A stretch of DNA of 64,000 bases from Cohnella panacarvi Gsoil 349 (GTDB lineage: Bacteria; Bacillota; Bacilli; Paenibacillales; Paenibacillaceae), in the NCBI RefSeq assembly GCF_000515335.1, contig NZ_KI911563.1:2628255-2692254 (forward strand), read 5' to 3'. This document shows positions 11,940 through 20,579 of this stretch, piece after piece. The notes beneath the pieces are model-generated. The model saw only the letters and a list, made by a program, of their open reading frames with translations, was not told the DNA's origin and searched no databases. How positions within the stretch are numbered: the stretch's first letter is position 1; every line of letters begins with the position of its first letter. The position numbers and the translations under genes are program-made.

Positions 11940-13532
11940 TTATTTCTTGAACAAATCCTTCTTTTTCTGATACGTCTGATTCGCCCAATCCGTCAGACGA
12001 TTCAGACCGATCTTCTCGGCGTTCTTCACCATGCTCTCGTAGTTGACCACGGCTTCTTGCTCGGACTTCGCCAGATAAATCTTAACCTTCTCGTTCTTGA
12101 TCATCTCGTCGATCTTCGTCTTGAGCGTCTTCTCTTCCGAATCCGGCTGCAGTTGAATGAGGCCGAGCTCGGGCTTGTAAACCGTGAACGCTTTTCTTTC
12201 CATTAAGGCTTGCGTCTTCTGCGCGCCCGGCACATAGCTCAGCATGCCTTCCATGACGCCATCGTTGTATAGATACCACCATTTGATACCGTTGCCGTTG
12301 ACGAAATCGGCGTCGGACGGATCGTACTTCAAGTCCGGATGACCTTCCTCGTTCCACGTCCAATGCTCGCCCTCAACGCCGAACATCGTCAGTTTCCTGC
12401 CTTCGTCGCTTGCGAGGAACTCCAGGAATTTAATCGACGCTTCGGGATCCTTGTTGTTCTTCGTGATGAAGGTGCCCGCGAAGCCCAGCCCGGAGCTGAC
12501 GGCTTTGGTTTTACTCGAAATCGCGCTCGGCAGCATTTTGAACGTGAACGCTCCGCCGGCGTCTTTGACTTTGATGTTGTCCGTGTCCGCTACGCTGACC
12601 GTATGGCTGTGAGCGAACGCTTTGCCGCTGGTCGCGTACTGGTCGTCGATCTGGTCGTTCGTGTAAGCGAAGTTCTCGGCCAGAATGTATCCTTCGCGGT
12701 AAAGGCGGTTCATGAATTTGAAAAATTCCAGCATTGCCGGCTGTCTGATCGCGTAGTCTACTTTTCCGTCCCGCTCGTACCAGCCGTCCAGAAGACCCTC
12801 GACGCCTAACTGCTGCAGGAAGTATTGCTCGATCCAGTCCTTGTCCATAATCATCGGAATCATGTCCGGATATTTCTGCTTGACCATGCCCAGAACTTTC
12901 TCGAAATTCTCGATGGTATCGACCGGCGGATTGCCAAGCTCCTTCAGTATATCCTCGCGCACCGCGATGCCGGGGTTGCCGTCGCTGCCGACCGCGTATT
13001 TGTTCAGGGCCATTTCCTCTTGGGTCGCGAATGCGTTGCGCACTGTGTAGAAGTTGCCGTCATCCATCGTATGAATCGCGATTCTCGTCTTGTCGATCTT
13101 GAAGTCCGGCGCGTACTTCGAGATCAGCTCGTTCCACGGATAGGACAGCTTCGAATCGGACAACCGGTCGATGTTTGCATTCGTGAACACCAGATCCGGA
13201 AGGTCGCCGGAGGCGATCATCAACGGAAGCTGCTTGTCGTCGGTCGCGACCGTCACGTTCAACTTGACGCCCGTCTTCTCCGTGATCTTCTCCGCAACCG
13301 GGCCCTTCCACTCCTTCACCGGATACCAGGACATATCGATGAACAAAGAAAGCTCCTTCACCTTTCCGCCGTTGGCGGGAGATTCGGACGCGGCCCCTGA
13401 CGGGGAAGCGGTATTCGCATTCGTGCTTCCTTTATTGCCCTCGTTGTTGCCGCTGCACGCCGACAACAGCGTAGCCGCCAAGATAACGATCAGCGACAGG
13501 AGCAGCGCCTTCTTCCCTTTATTTCTGTTCAA
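11940..13532 (-). CDS. Sugar-binding lipoprotein of an ABC importer (LplA/YtcQ type)
   Basis: 530 residues. Positively charged N-terminus, hydrophobic h-region and lipobox LLSAC followed by a Ser/Gly/Asn linker, then a periplasmic-binding-type fold (cluster with PYPWNELISKYAPDF, WYERDGKVDYAIRQP). The TTG at 13532 is preferred to the more upstream TTG at 13550 because GGAGGGG lies just upstream of 13532 and inside the longer frame. It delivers oligosaccharide to the two permeases encoded upstream; the ATPase is not in the window and is probably a shared MsmX-type subunit. Confidence 0.92.
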   Translation of the reverse strand: MNRNKGKKALLLSLIVILAATLLSACSGNNEGNKGSTNANTASPSGAASESPANGGKVKELSLFIDMSWYPVKEWKGPVAEKITEKTGVKLNVTVATDDKQLPLMIASGDLPDLVFTNANIDRLSDSKLSYPWNELISKYAPDFKIDKTRIAIHTMDDGNFYTVRNAFATQEEMALNKYAVGSDGNPGIAVREDILKELGNPPVDTIENFEKVLGMVKQKYPDMIPMIMDKDWIEQYFLQQLGVEGLLDGWYERDGKVDYAIRQPAMLEFFKFMNRLYREGYILAENFAYTNDQIDDQYATSGKAFAHSHTVSVADTDNIKVKDAGGAFTFKMLPSAISSKTKAVSSGLGFAGTFITKNNKDPEASIKFLEFLASDEGRKLTMFGVEGEHWTWNEEGHPDLKYDPSDADFVNGNGIKWWYLYNDGVMEGMLSYVPGAQKTQALMERKAFTVYKPELGLIQLQPDSEEKTLKTKIDEMIKNEKVKIYLAKSEQEAVVNYESMVKNAEKIGLNRLTDWANQTYQKKKDLFKK

Positions 13533-13560
13533 AGTAACCCCTCCAACCAATAATATTTAT

Positions 13561-13580
13561 ATTAAAGCAAGCGCTTTAAT
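13561..13580. promoter_or_regulatory. Palindromic cre-like operator between permease and lipoprotein genes
   Basis: ATTAAAGC and GCTTTAAT are perfect 8-bp arms separated by 4 nt. The core at 13566-13579 matches the CcpA cre consensus on one strand with one mismatch. It could mediate catabolite repression of the lipoprotein and the downstream hydrolase genes, or bind a LacI-family regulator. Confidence 0.45.
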
Positions 13581-13593
13581 ATCAGGCAACCTA

Positions 13594-14475
13594 TTAACCT
13601 TTTACGGAACCCAACATAATGCCCTGGATGAAAAAGCGCTGGAGAAACGGATAGACGCATACGATAGGCGCGATGGACACGACCATGGCCGCGACCTGCA
13701 GCGAGTAGCTGGTAACGCCCGCGGAGGCGCTGTTCGCCACGGCGATGGCATCCATCGGCGCGTTGCTCTTGTTGATCACTTCCATCATCCGGAAAGCGAG
13801 CGTCCGCAAGTTCTCGGATTGCACGAAGTATGCCGAGTCCAGCCAGGAGTTCCATTGCCCGACCCCCAAGAACAGGGACATGGTAGCGATCAGCGGCATC
13901 GAGACGGGAAGGATGATCCGGTAGAAAATAACGAGCTCGCCCGCCCCGTCTATATGCGCGGATTCCTTCAGTTCGACGGGAATTTCCCGGAAGAACGAGA
14001 TGGCGATCAGCAGGAAAAACGTGCTCAGCATGGACGGGATCACGTAGACTCCGAACGTGTTCAGCAATCCGGCCGCCCGCAGCACCACATAGTACGGGAT
14101 CAGGCCGCCGGAGAAATACATCGCGAATATAATGATCGTGAAGTAGCCTTTGCGGAATAGCAGGTCGCGATGCGATAATCCGTACGCTACCAAGCAGGTG
14201 AACAACACCCCCAGGGCCGCGCCGACAAGCGTTCTCGCGACCGTTACCAGGAAAGCCCGGTACCAATGGGAATCGTCCAGGAAGCGAGCGTAATTCTCGA
14301 GAGTAAAGGTTCGCGGCCATAGGTAGACGCCCCCGAGCAGCGAATCCGTTCCTTTATTGAAAGACAGCATCAGAACGTAATAGAACGGATACAGCATCGA
14401 CAGCATGATGACGGACAGAATCGCATAAATCGAAATATCCATTATGCGGTCCCTTTGGTTCTGGTTGAGCGACAT
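13594..14475 (-). CDS. ABC importer permease (YtcP / LplC type)
   Basis: 293 residues with six predicted TM helices; the cytoplasmic EAA loop reads ELKESAHIDGAGELVIFYRIILP. It ends in the family hallmark FIQGIMLGSVKG. It pairs with the LplB-type permease encoded 20 bp upstream to form the channel for an oligosaccharide. The substrate is inferred from the GH95/GH127 neighbours only. Confidence 0.92.
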   Translation of the reverse strand: MSLNQNQRDRIMDISIYAILSVIMLSMLYPFYYVLMLSFNKGTDSLLGGVYLWPRTFTLENYARFLDDSHWYRAFLVTVARTLVGAALGVLFTCLVAYGLSHRDLLFRKGYFTIIIFAMYFSGGLIPYYVVLRAAGLLNTFGVYVIPSMLSTFFLLIAISFFREIPVELKESAHIDGAGELVIFYRIILPVSMPLIATMSLFLGVGQWNSWLDSAYFVQSENLRTLAFRMMEVINKSNAPMDAIAVANSASAGVTSYSLQVAAMVVSIAPIVCVYPFLQRFFIQGIMLGSVKG

Positions 14476-14495
14476 GCCGTTCGAGCCCCCTTTCC

Positions 14496-15479
14496 CTAGA
14501 ATAAGCTTGAGCCCGACGTTCGTCTGGCGATGTAGTTGCTGGAGAAGATCAGGACGACGGAGATGACGGACTGGACGAGATCGATCGCCGCCGCGTAGGA
14601 GAATCTTCCGTCCCTCAATCCGACCTTGAACGCATAAGTTTGCACGATTTCCGAGGTCGAATTGTTAATGCTGTTCCCGAACAGGAACGCCTGCTCGAAG
14701 TTCGAGCCGACCAAGCCGCCGCCCAGAATGCTGCCGATCGTCAAGATGAGAACGACGACGATCGTACCTTTCATGCCGGGAAACGTGATATGCCGAATCC
14801 GCGCCAAACGGCCTGCTCCGTCGATTTGCGCCGCTTCGTACAGCGAAGGGTTGATGCCCGCGATCGCGGCCAGGAAGATGATCGTCCACCAGCCCATCTC
14901 CTTCCACACCGCGCTTCCGACCGCGAATCCCCAGAAGTAATCGGGGTTGGTCAGAATGTCGAGCGGCTTGTCGATCAGACCAAGCCCCATAAGCGCCTTA
15001 TTGACCATACCCACATCCGTCGACAGGAAGGCGAAGGCGATGCCCCCCACGACAACCCAAGAGATGAAATGCGGCAAATAGCTGATCGTCTGAACGAAAC
15101 GTTTGAATTTCATATTTTTGACTTCGTTTAATAGAATGGCCAGCAGAATCGGTGCCGGAAAAGCGAATATCACCTTGAGAAAACTCAGCATCAGCGTATT
15201 GCGAACGATCGTCCCGAATTGATAGTCGTTCACGAATTCGTCGAAATGCTTGAGCCCTACCCACTCGCTCGTAAAAATGCCTTTAATCCCCGTTGAAATG
15301 GAATAGCTCTTGAAAGCCATAAGGATGCCGAACATCGGCGTATAAGCGAAAATCAGTAAAAATATCATGCCGAGACCGACGAACAGGTGTAGCGTCTTTT
15401 GCTTTTTGAAACGCTTCCAAACCTGCGGTTGCTCGACCCTTCTACCCGTAGCTCCCGTTGCCCGCGTATCCAGTTCCAT
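14496..15479 (-). CDS. ABC importer permease (LplB type)
   Basis: 327 residues. A charged N-terminal tail is followed by six TM helices, with the EAA motif in NPSLYEAAQIDGAGRLARIRHITFPG. It is the first gene of the leftward cluster, so its promoter lies in 15480-15652. GGAGGGGCAG precedes the ATG at 15479. It works with the YtcP-type permease and the lipoprotein downstream. Confidence 0.92.
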   Translation of the reverse strand: MELDTRATGATGRRVEQPQVWKRFKKQKTLHLFVGLGMIFLLIFAYTPMFGILMAFKSYSISTGIKGIFTSEWVGLKHFDEFVNDYQFGTIVRNTLMLSFLKVIFAFPAPILLAILLNEVKNMKFKRFVQTISYLPHFISWVVVGGIAFAFLSTDVGMVNKALMGLGLIDKPLDILTNPDYFWGFAVGSAVWKEMGWWTIIFLAAIAGINPSLYEAAQIDGAGRLARIRHITFPGMKGTIVVVLILTIGSILGGGLVGSNFEQAFLFGNSINNSTSEIVQTYAFKVGLRDGRFSYAAAIDLVQSVISVVLIFSSNYIARRTSGSSLF

Positions 15480-15543
15480 GTCTGCCCCTCCTTCGCTTTA
15501 AGTGTAATGTCCGGAGGAGAGCGTTCGATAGCCAACATTCTTA

Positions 15544-15557
15544 AGAAAGCGTTGTCA
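15544..15557. promoter_or_regulatory. Imperfect cre-like site upstream of the sugar importer operon
   Basis: AGAAAGCGTTGTCA resembles the CcpA cre consensus with two mismatches and lies 65 bp upstream of the lplB-type start. Divergent genes on both sides share this 173-bp region. No convincing -35/-10 pair was found for either. Confidence 0.25.
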
Positions 15558-15652
15558 TTTTTAAAGATCGTTCATCGTCCGCGCAGGGTAAGACAAGGAT
15601 TTACACGCCTCTTAATCTACTGTAGGCTTAGAAGATTAGGAGGAGTTTCCAC

Positions 15653-17800
15653 TTGAATTACATACGCGCCATGCTGCGGCGAATGAAGGCCTATCCTTGG
15701 TTGACGTGCGTTTTCGTCGGCGGCATTCTCATCGAGGTGGCCTATGCGGTCGCCGCGCCGTTAAGCATTAAATATTTGGTCGACGAGGCGTTCCTGCCGC
15801 GCGATCTGTCCGCGTTCTTCCTCATTCTGCTTCTATTGATAGGCGGCGGGTTGATCAATATCGGGGCGAACATCTTCGGGGATTATGCGATCGGGAAGCT
15901 AAGCGGGGAGATCATCCGCCAGTTCCGGGAAGAGCTGTTCGCCGTCCTGCAGCGGCAATCGCAGCCCTTCTATCAACGCTATCGCGTCGGCGACCTGGTC
16001 ACCCGATTCTCCGGCGACATGTCTTCGATGGAACGGACGGTCCGGTTCGGGGTACCGATGTTCCTAAAAGAGTTGTTAAGCGTATCCATGGGATTAACGC
16101 TGCTGTTCACCTTGGAATGGAAGCTTACGCTTGCCGTATTGGCAGGATCTCTCTTGATGGTACTCGGCCCCCGGCTGATGCAAAGCCGAGCGGAAGCGGC
16201 TAACTCAGCCTTTAAGGAAGCGCAGGAGCGGTTCACCAATACGATCGACGAGATGGTCAAGGGGCATCGAACGATCAAGGGCCTGCATCAACAGGCCCGA
16301 TTCGGCGAGAAGGCTCGGCTGCAGATCCGTGAGCTGTTCTCTTCGGGCTTGAAGCTTCATATGAATACCGCGCTCATGGAACGGCTGCCGCTCACCGCGC
16401 TGCTGATCTTGAACGGCACGATGATCGGTTTCGGCGGGTATTTGATTTTTCAGGATCAGATGACGGTCGGCGACTTTATGGCGTTCTTCACGCTGTTCAT
16501 GAGCGTCGGGCAGTCGGGAACCAACCTGACGTATTTAATACCCGGCTTGATCGAAGCGAATATCGGCTATGGGCGAATCGATGAATTGCTGCGTCAGCGC
16601 CCATCGGTCCCCGAAGCCGAACTTCCCGTCGAACTGCCGGAGACGGCGGCCTCCTTGCGGATGGAACACGTCACCTTCGGCTACTCGGAGGATAAGAAGC
16701 AGTTGCAGGACGTGAGTCTTCATATCGGCCGCGGCGCTTACGTCGCGCTCGTCGGACCGAGCGGTTCGGGCAAGAGCACGGCGCTGCAGTTGTTGGCGCG
16801 CTTCTACGATCCGTCGGTCGGCGCGGTTACCATGGACGAAATCGACTTGCGCGCGGTTTCCGAGGCGGACCTTAGACGACAAGCAACGTTGGTCAGTCAA
16901 GAGACGTTCCTGTTCGAATCGACGGTTCGGGACAATCTGAAGCTGGAGCATACGGAGCTTACCGATGACGACATGATCCGCGCGGCGCGGCAGGCCCACA
17001 TTCACGATGCCGTCTCCAACTGGCCCGACGGCTACGATACATGGATTCATAACGGAGGCAGCTCCTTATCCGGCGGGGAGAAACAACGGCTGTCGATCGC
17101 TAGAGCCATTCTGCGAAACCCGAAGGTGCTCTTGCTTGACGAGATCACCGCGGCGCTCGATCCGGCGACGGAATCGGCCATTAATCGCCTGATCGGAGAG
17201 CTCCGTTCCGACAAGACGATCGTATCCGTCACGCACCGCCTGGCCTCCGTCGTCGACGCGGATGTTATTCACGTGTTCCGAGATGGACGCGTCGTCGAGT
17301 CCGGCACCCATGAGGAGCTGCTTGCTCACGAAGGACTGTATCGCACCCTATGGGACAAGCAGAACGGCTTCCGTCTCTCTCAAGACGGCATGCACGCTTC
17401 CGTCGACGAGGAATGGTTGGCCAAGCTGCCTTTCTTCGCGGGCATGGAGCCCGCCGTGCTTCAGGATATCGCCGCCCGGTTCGCGACGGAGACCTGCAAA
17501 GCCGACGATATCGTCATTCGGGAAGGCGAAGAGGGCAACAAGTTCTATATCATCGTTCGCGGCAAATTCGAGGTGAGCAGGAGCGGTTCCGACGGACAAC
17601 CGCAACGCCTTGCCGTCCTTCAGGACGGCGATCATTTCGGGGAGATCGCGCTGCTGAGGAACATCCCGAGAACCGCGACGGTAACATCGCTCGGTTCCGC
17701 GACGCTGCTGTCGATGCGTCGGGAAGCGTTCGGGCAGCTCACGGACAAGTATCCTGCGTTGCTCTACACGTTGGAGCGCGTATTGGAGCAAAGAATGTAG
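15653..17800 (+). CDS. ABC exporter (fused TMD-NBD) with C-terminal cyclic-nucleotide-binding domain
   Basis: 715 residues. Type-I exporter membrane domain at ~1-310 (six TM helices); NBD at ~335-565 with Walker A GPSGSGKST (368-376), signature LSGGEKQRLS (472-481), Walker B KVLLLDE (491-497) and the H-loop His528. A CNB-fold domain follows at ~585-700 with the phosphate-binding motif FGEIALLRNIPRTATV (662-677). There is no N-terminal C39 peptidase. The TTG start is backed by TTAGGAGGAG 7-8 nt upstream. CNB-tailed exporters are known from NHLM-type peptide systems; here the operon partners are two GNAT-like proteins and a 33-residue ORF, so peptide export is the best guess. Confidence 0.9.
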   Translation: MNYIRAMLRRMKAYPWLTCVFVGGILIEVAYAVAAPLSIKYLVDEAFLPRDLSAFFLILLLLIGGGLINIGANIFGDYAIGKLSGEIIRQFREELFAVLQRQSQPFYQRYRVGDLVTRFSGDMSSMERTVRFGVPMFLKELLSVSMGLTLLFTLEWKLTLAVLAGSLLMVLGPRLMQSRAEAANSAFKEAQERFTNTIDEMVKGHRTIKGLHQQARFGEKARLQIRELFSSGLKLHMNTALMERLPLTALLILNGTMIGFGGYLIFQDQMTVGDFMAFFTLFMSVGQSGTNLTYLIPGLIEANIGYGRIDELLRQRPSVPEAELPVELPETAASLRMEHVTFGYSEDKKQLQDVSLHIGRGAYVALVGPSGSGKSTALQLLARFYDPSVGAVTMDEIDLRAVSEADLRRQATLVSQETFLFESTVRDNLKLEHTELTDDDMIRAARQAHIHDAVSNWPDGYDTWIHNGGSSLSGGEKQRLSIARAILRNPKVLLLDEITAALDPATESAINRLIGELRSDKTIVSVTHRLASVVDADVIHVFRDGRVVESGTHEELLAHEGLYRTLWDKQNGFRLSQDGMHASVDEEWLAKLPFFAGMEPAVLQDIAARFATETCKADDIVIREGEEGNKFYIIVRGKFEVSRSGSDGQPQRLAVLQDGDHFGEIALLRNIPRTATVTSLGSATLLSMRREAFGQLTDKYPALLYTLERVLEQRM

Positions 17801-17819
17801 CGAGGAAGGAGCATCCGCC

Positions 17820-18335
17820 ATGGCGCACTACCAAATCTGCGAGACGGATCAAGCGTTCAGCGAAGCAAGCCGGTTCATTCTCGATCGCAAGCGCGATCTT
17901 CATCCCTCGTTCTCTACGGTGGGCATGACGGCGATCATATACCGTTATATTACCGAAGGCCGTCTCTATCTTGCCAAAGACAAAGCGGACGGACCCGTGA
18001 TGAGCGTTACGGCGTATTTCCACGGCACGCCCGAGACCGAATATGCCGACAAGGACGTCATTCTGATCGATATGGTTATCGCCGACAAGGCATATCGCGG
18101 TTCGAGGCATTTCGCGGCGGGCTTCGCGACATTCCTCGATCATCTTCTCGCCTCCTACCCGGAAGCCGAGACGATGCGAGTCGTCGCTTTGACGGATAAT
18201 GCCTATCTGTGCCGGTTATACGCCAAATTCATGACGGTTAGCGGCGTTCGCGAGGGCGATGTCGGACAAGAAACGATCTTCACGGGTCGAATCTTGCAAA
18301 TTAGGGGTACACTTTCCAAATATATTCCATTATAA
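17820..18335 (+). CDS. GNAT-like acyltransferase in the exporter cassette
   Basis: 171 residues. Fold features of GNAT enzymes are visible: beta4 ILIDMVIADKAYRG leading into a motif-A-like loop (YRGSRHFAAGF, shorter than the classic R/Q-x-x-G-x-G/A) and helix FATFLDHLL; the C-terminus is beta-rich (VGQETIFTGRILQIRG). AGGAAGGAG lies just upstream and the gap from the exporter stop is 19 bp, so they form one operon. It may acylate a peptide lysine or N-terminus, or a self-protective target. The family is not recognised more precisely. Confidence 0.65.
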   Translation: MAHYQICETDQAFSEASRFILDRKRDLHPSFSTVGMTAIIYRYITEGRLYLAKDKADGPVMSVTAYFHGTPETEYADKDVILIDMVIADKAYRGSRHFAAGFATFLDHLLASYPEAETMRVVALTDNAYLCRLYAKFMTVSGVREGDVGQETIFTGRILQIRGTLSKYIPL

Positions 18336-18378
18336 TCAGTATATTGTTACCACTTCATGAATAAAGGAGGAACGTCGC

Positions 18379-18480
18379 ATGTACCCAGCAAAACCTGATG
18401 TTAAAGACGTTGTTAAAGGCAGCGGCTTCGGCAGAATCGTTATCGTGAACGAATCTTTGCGCGCTCCAGTTAAAGCCTAA
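18379..18480 (+). CDS. 33-residue small protein, candidate peptide precursor
   Basis: ATG at 18379, stop TAA ending at 18480. AAAGGAGG lies 8 nt upstream, an ideal Shine-Dalgarno, far better than chance. The product begins MYPAKPDVKDVVKGSGFG and ends NESLRAPVKA; it has four Lys, a Gly-Ser-Gly-Phe-Gly hinge at 14-18 and a short hydrophobic stretch (IVIV, 20-23), no Cys and no Trp. It sits between the two GNAT-like genes and behind the exporter, with 3 bp to the next frame. This is the layout expected for a ribosomal peptide substrate. No known RiPP class is recognised from the sequence. Confidence 0.65.
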   Translation: MYPAKPDVKDVVKGSGFGRIVIVNESLRAPVKA

Positions 18481-18483
18481 CGA

Positions 18484-19008
18484 ATGCCCTTCCTGTTTCG
18501 TCCATGCAGGTTCGAGATGGACCACGAGGCTTATATGCGGTTCCTGCTTCAGCATCACGACGACCTGAACCTGCCTTATTCTTTCGCGATGAAGCTAAGC
18601 TTCTTGGCCAGCCCCCTCTTCAATGGAGATGCTATGTTGATCTTCGACGAGGAGCGCAACGAGCTTGCCGGGGCCGTCGGCATCGTATATGGGACAGGCG
18701 CAGGCCGCTACGAGGACCGTCATATTTGCCAGATCGAGATCGCTTACCTGCTGCCGGAATATCGGCGAACGACCTTGTTCTTGAGCGGCTTGCGGGCTTT
18801 GATCGGGTTGATCAAGTTCGGCGAGCCGACCGTTGAGCAATTGCAATTCTGGGTCGCGGCGGATAACGACGCGCTCAGAGAGCGGTTATCCAGGCTTCCG
18901 GCGTTGCCGGATTCCTCCATGGAGATCGCGGAAGGAATGGCGCATTACAAGGTGTCTCTACAGTCGCTAGTGGCCCTGTGCCGCCGGTTCCGCAAAGTTA
19001 CTCATTAA
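18484..19008 (+). CDS. Second GNAT-like protein of the exporter cassette
   Basis: 174 residues, first ATG 3 bp after the stop of the 33-residue ORF, so translational coupling is likely. The central part (ICQIEIAYLLPEYRRTTLFLSGLRALIGL) has the beta4-alpha3 layout of a GNAT acyl-CoA site, though the pyrophosphate loop is degenerate (YRRTTLF). The N-terminal half (FEMDHEAYMRFLLQHHDDL) and C-terminal half are unlike the first GNAT protein, so this is not a simple duplication. It may be an acyltransferase, a recognition partner or an immunity factor. A shorter start at 18520 (MDHEAYMRF) is possible. Confidence 0.6.
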   Translation: MPFLFRPCRFEMDHEAYMRFLLQHHDDLNLPYSFAMKLSFLASPLFNGDAMLIFDEERNELAGAVGIVYGTGAGRYEDRHICQIEIAYLLPEYRRTTLFLSGLRALIGLIKFGEPTVEQLQFWVAADNDALRERLSRLPALPDSSMEIAEGMAHYKVSLQSLVALCRRFRKVTH

Positions 19009-19013
19009 TACAT

Positions 19014-19062
19014 AAAAGCGATTCCCGCCAACGACATCAGTCGCGGATGGGAATCGCTTTTT
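19014..19062. terminator. Bidirectional terminator between the GNAT gene and asd
   Basis: AAAAGCGATTCCC (19014-19026) is complementary to GGGAATCGCTTTT (19049-19061), followed by TTTTT on the plus strand and TTTT on the minus strand. It ends the exporter cassette and the convergent asd gene. Confidence 0.85.
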
Positions 19063-19074
19063 ATCGTCTTCGGG

Positions 19075-20163
19075 TTATGCCTTCGCCTTAATATATCCTT
19101 CCGCCGTCAACAGCTCCGCGATCAGCACGGCGCCTCCTGCCGCGCCGCGAAGCGTGTTGTGCGACAGTCCGACGAACTTGTAGTCGTACAGGGAATCTTC
19201 GCGCAGTCTGCCCGCCGATACGCCCATGCCGCCTTCGAGATCGCGGTCGAGCTTCGTCTGCGGACGGTTGTCTTCCTCGAAATAGGTAATGAACTGCTTC
19301 GGCGCGCTCGGAAGCCCCAGCTCCTGCGGACGCCCTTTGAAGCTTCTCCATAGCTCGAGAATTTCTTCCTTCGCAGGCTTCTTCTCGAAAGAGACGAATA
19401 CGGTCGCCAAGTGGCCATCCGTTACCGGCACGCGGATACATTGCGTCGTAATGTGCGGGCCTTCGGCTTTGACGATGGCGCCATTCTCCACAGTGCCCCA
19501 GATGCGAAGCGGTTCTTGCTCGCTCTTCTCTTCCTCGCCGCCGATGTACGGGATGACGTTATCGAGCATTTCCGGCCAGTCGGCGAAGTTCTTGCCGGCG
19601 CCGGAGATCGCTTGGTAGGTCGATGCGACGACCGTCTTCGGCTTGAACGCTTGAAGCGCGTGAAGCATCGGCACGTAGCTTTGGATCGAGCAGTTCGGCT
19701 TGACGGCAATGAAGCCCGTCTCGGTACCGAGGCGCTTGCGCTGGGCAGCAATGACTTCAAGATGGCCCGCATTGATTTCCGGAATGACCATCGGCACGTC
19801 CGGCGTCCAGCGGTGAGCCGAGTTGTTGGAGACGACCGGCGTACCCGTCTTGGCGTAGGCTTCTTCGAGAGCCTTAATCTCGTCCTTCTTCATGTCGACC
19901 GCGCAGAAAATAAAATCGACGCCGGCGGCGACTTCTTCCACCTTGGATGCATCCTGCACGACGATCGATTTAACGTCCTCCGGAATCGGAGTCTCGAGCT
20001 TCCACCGGCCTTGCACGGCTTGCTCGTACTTCTTGCCCGCGGAGCCTGCGCTCGCCGCAATCGCCGTTACTTTAAACCAAGGGTGCCCATCGAGCAACTG
20101 CATGAAGCGCTGCCCTACCATTCCCGTCCCGCCGACGATACCGACTTTCAATACTTGCGTCAT
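19075..20163 (-). CDS. asd: Aspartate-semialdehyde dehydrogenase
   Basis: 362 residues from the ATG at 20163, chosen because GGGGAG lies 9 nt upstream; a longer frame to 20184 would include that site. N-terminal Rossmann motif GIVGGTGMVGQRF; nucleophile Cys in VKPNCSIQ; substrate-binding His in the C-terminal VPVTDGHLATVFV region. It reduces aspartyl phosphate to the semialdehyde for Lys/DAP, Met and Thr synthesis. The length and the ASTYQAISGAGKN motif resemble the archaeal/fungal type more than the E. coli type. A T-box leader precedes it. Confidence 0.93.
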   Translation of the reverse strand: MTQVLKVGIVGGTGMVGQRFMQLLDGHPWFKVTAIAASAGSAGKKYEQAVQGRWKLETPIPEDVKSIVVQDASKVEEVAAGVDFIFCAVDMKKDEIKALEEAYAKTGTPVVSNNSAHRWTPDVPMVIPEINAGHLEVIAAQRKRLGTETGFIAVKPNCSIQSYVPMLHALQAFKPKTVVASTYQAISGAGKNFADWPEMLDNVIPYIGGEEEKSEQEPLRIWGTVENGAIVKAEGPHITTQCIRVPVTDGHLATVFVSFEKKPAKEEILELWRSFKGRPQELGLPSAPKQFITYFEEDNRPQTKLDRDLEGGMGVSAGRLREDSLYDYKFVGLSHNTLRGAAGGAVLIAELLTAEGYIKAKA

Positions 20164-20207
20164 AACTACGTTCTCCCCTATCATGTGATTTCTGATTCTG
20201 AGGCCAT

Positions 20208-20500
20208 AAAAAAATCCCGTTCCTAAGACTGTCTCCAGCCTTAGGGACGAGATTGGTTTCCCGTGGTACCACCCTAGGTTCGCGGATCTGTCGCCATCTC
20301 CGCCTCATCGAGTCGCGCATTCGAACCGGCGCATACTCATGCTCTGTAACAGGAGCTCCTGGCGCAACATCTCCCGTATGAAAGACGGGTTCCGAAGCGC
20401 TGCTCAGAGTCTTTATTCGATAACGTCTCTTTGCTCCTTCGCAGCAAACCGGAGCTCTCTGTGAAAGAAACCGTTTATCTACTCGTCTCTTCATCGCAAC
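20208..20500 (-). promoter_or_regulatory. T-box leader (tRNA-sensing riboswitch) upstream of asd
   Basis: On the minus strand the universal T-box core AGGGTGGTACCACGGG lies at 20260-20275, followed by a terminator (CGTCCCTAAG paired with CTTAGGAACG, then GGGATTTTTTT) at 20208-20254. Upstream is a long Stem I with an AGTA motif and paired arms (GATAAACG / CGTTATC). The specifier loop contains AAAG at about 20411-20414, so the codon is probably AAA or AAG, both Lys. Uncharged tRNA should favour read-through into asd. Confidence 0.92.
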
Positions 20501-20579
20501 TTATTGAGAATCATTGTAGCAAATGTACTGCCTAGTCGTAAATGGGCAAATATACAAAGCCGAAGCCGGATCATCGCTC

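Noticed and set aside
20164-20500. Antisense peptides over the T-box leader
   Set aside because: The region is fully explained by T-box and terminator structure.
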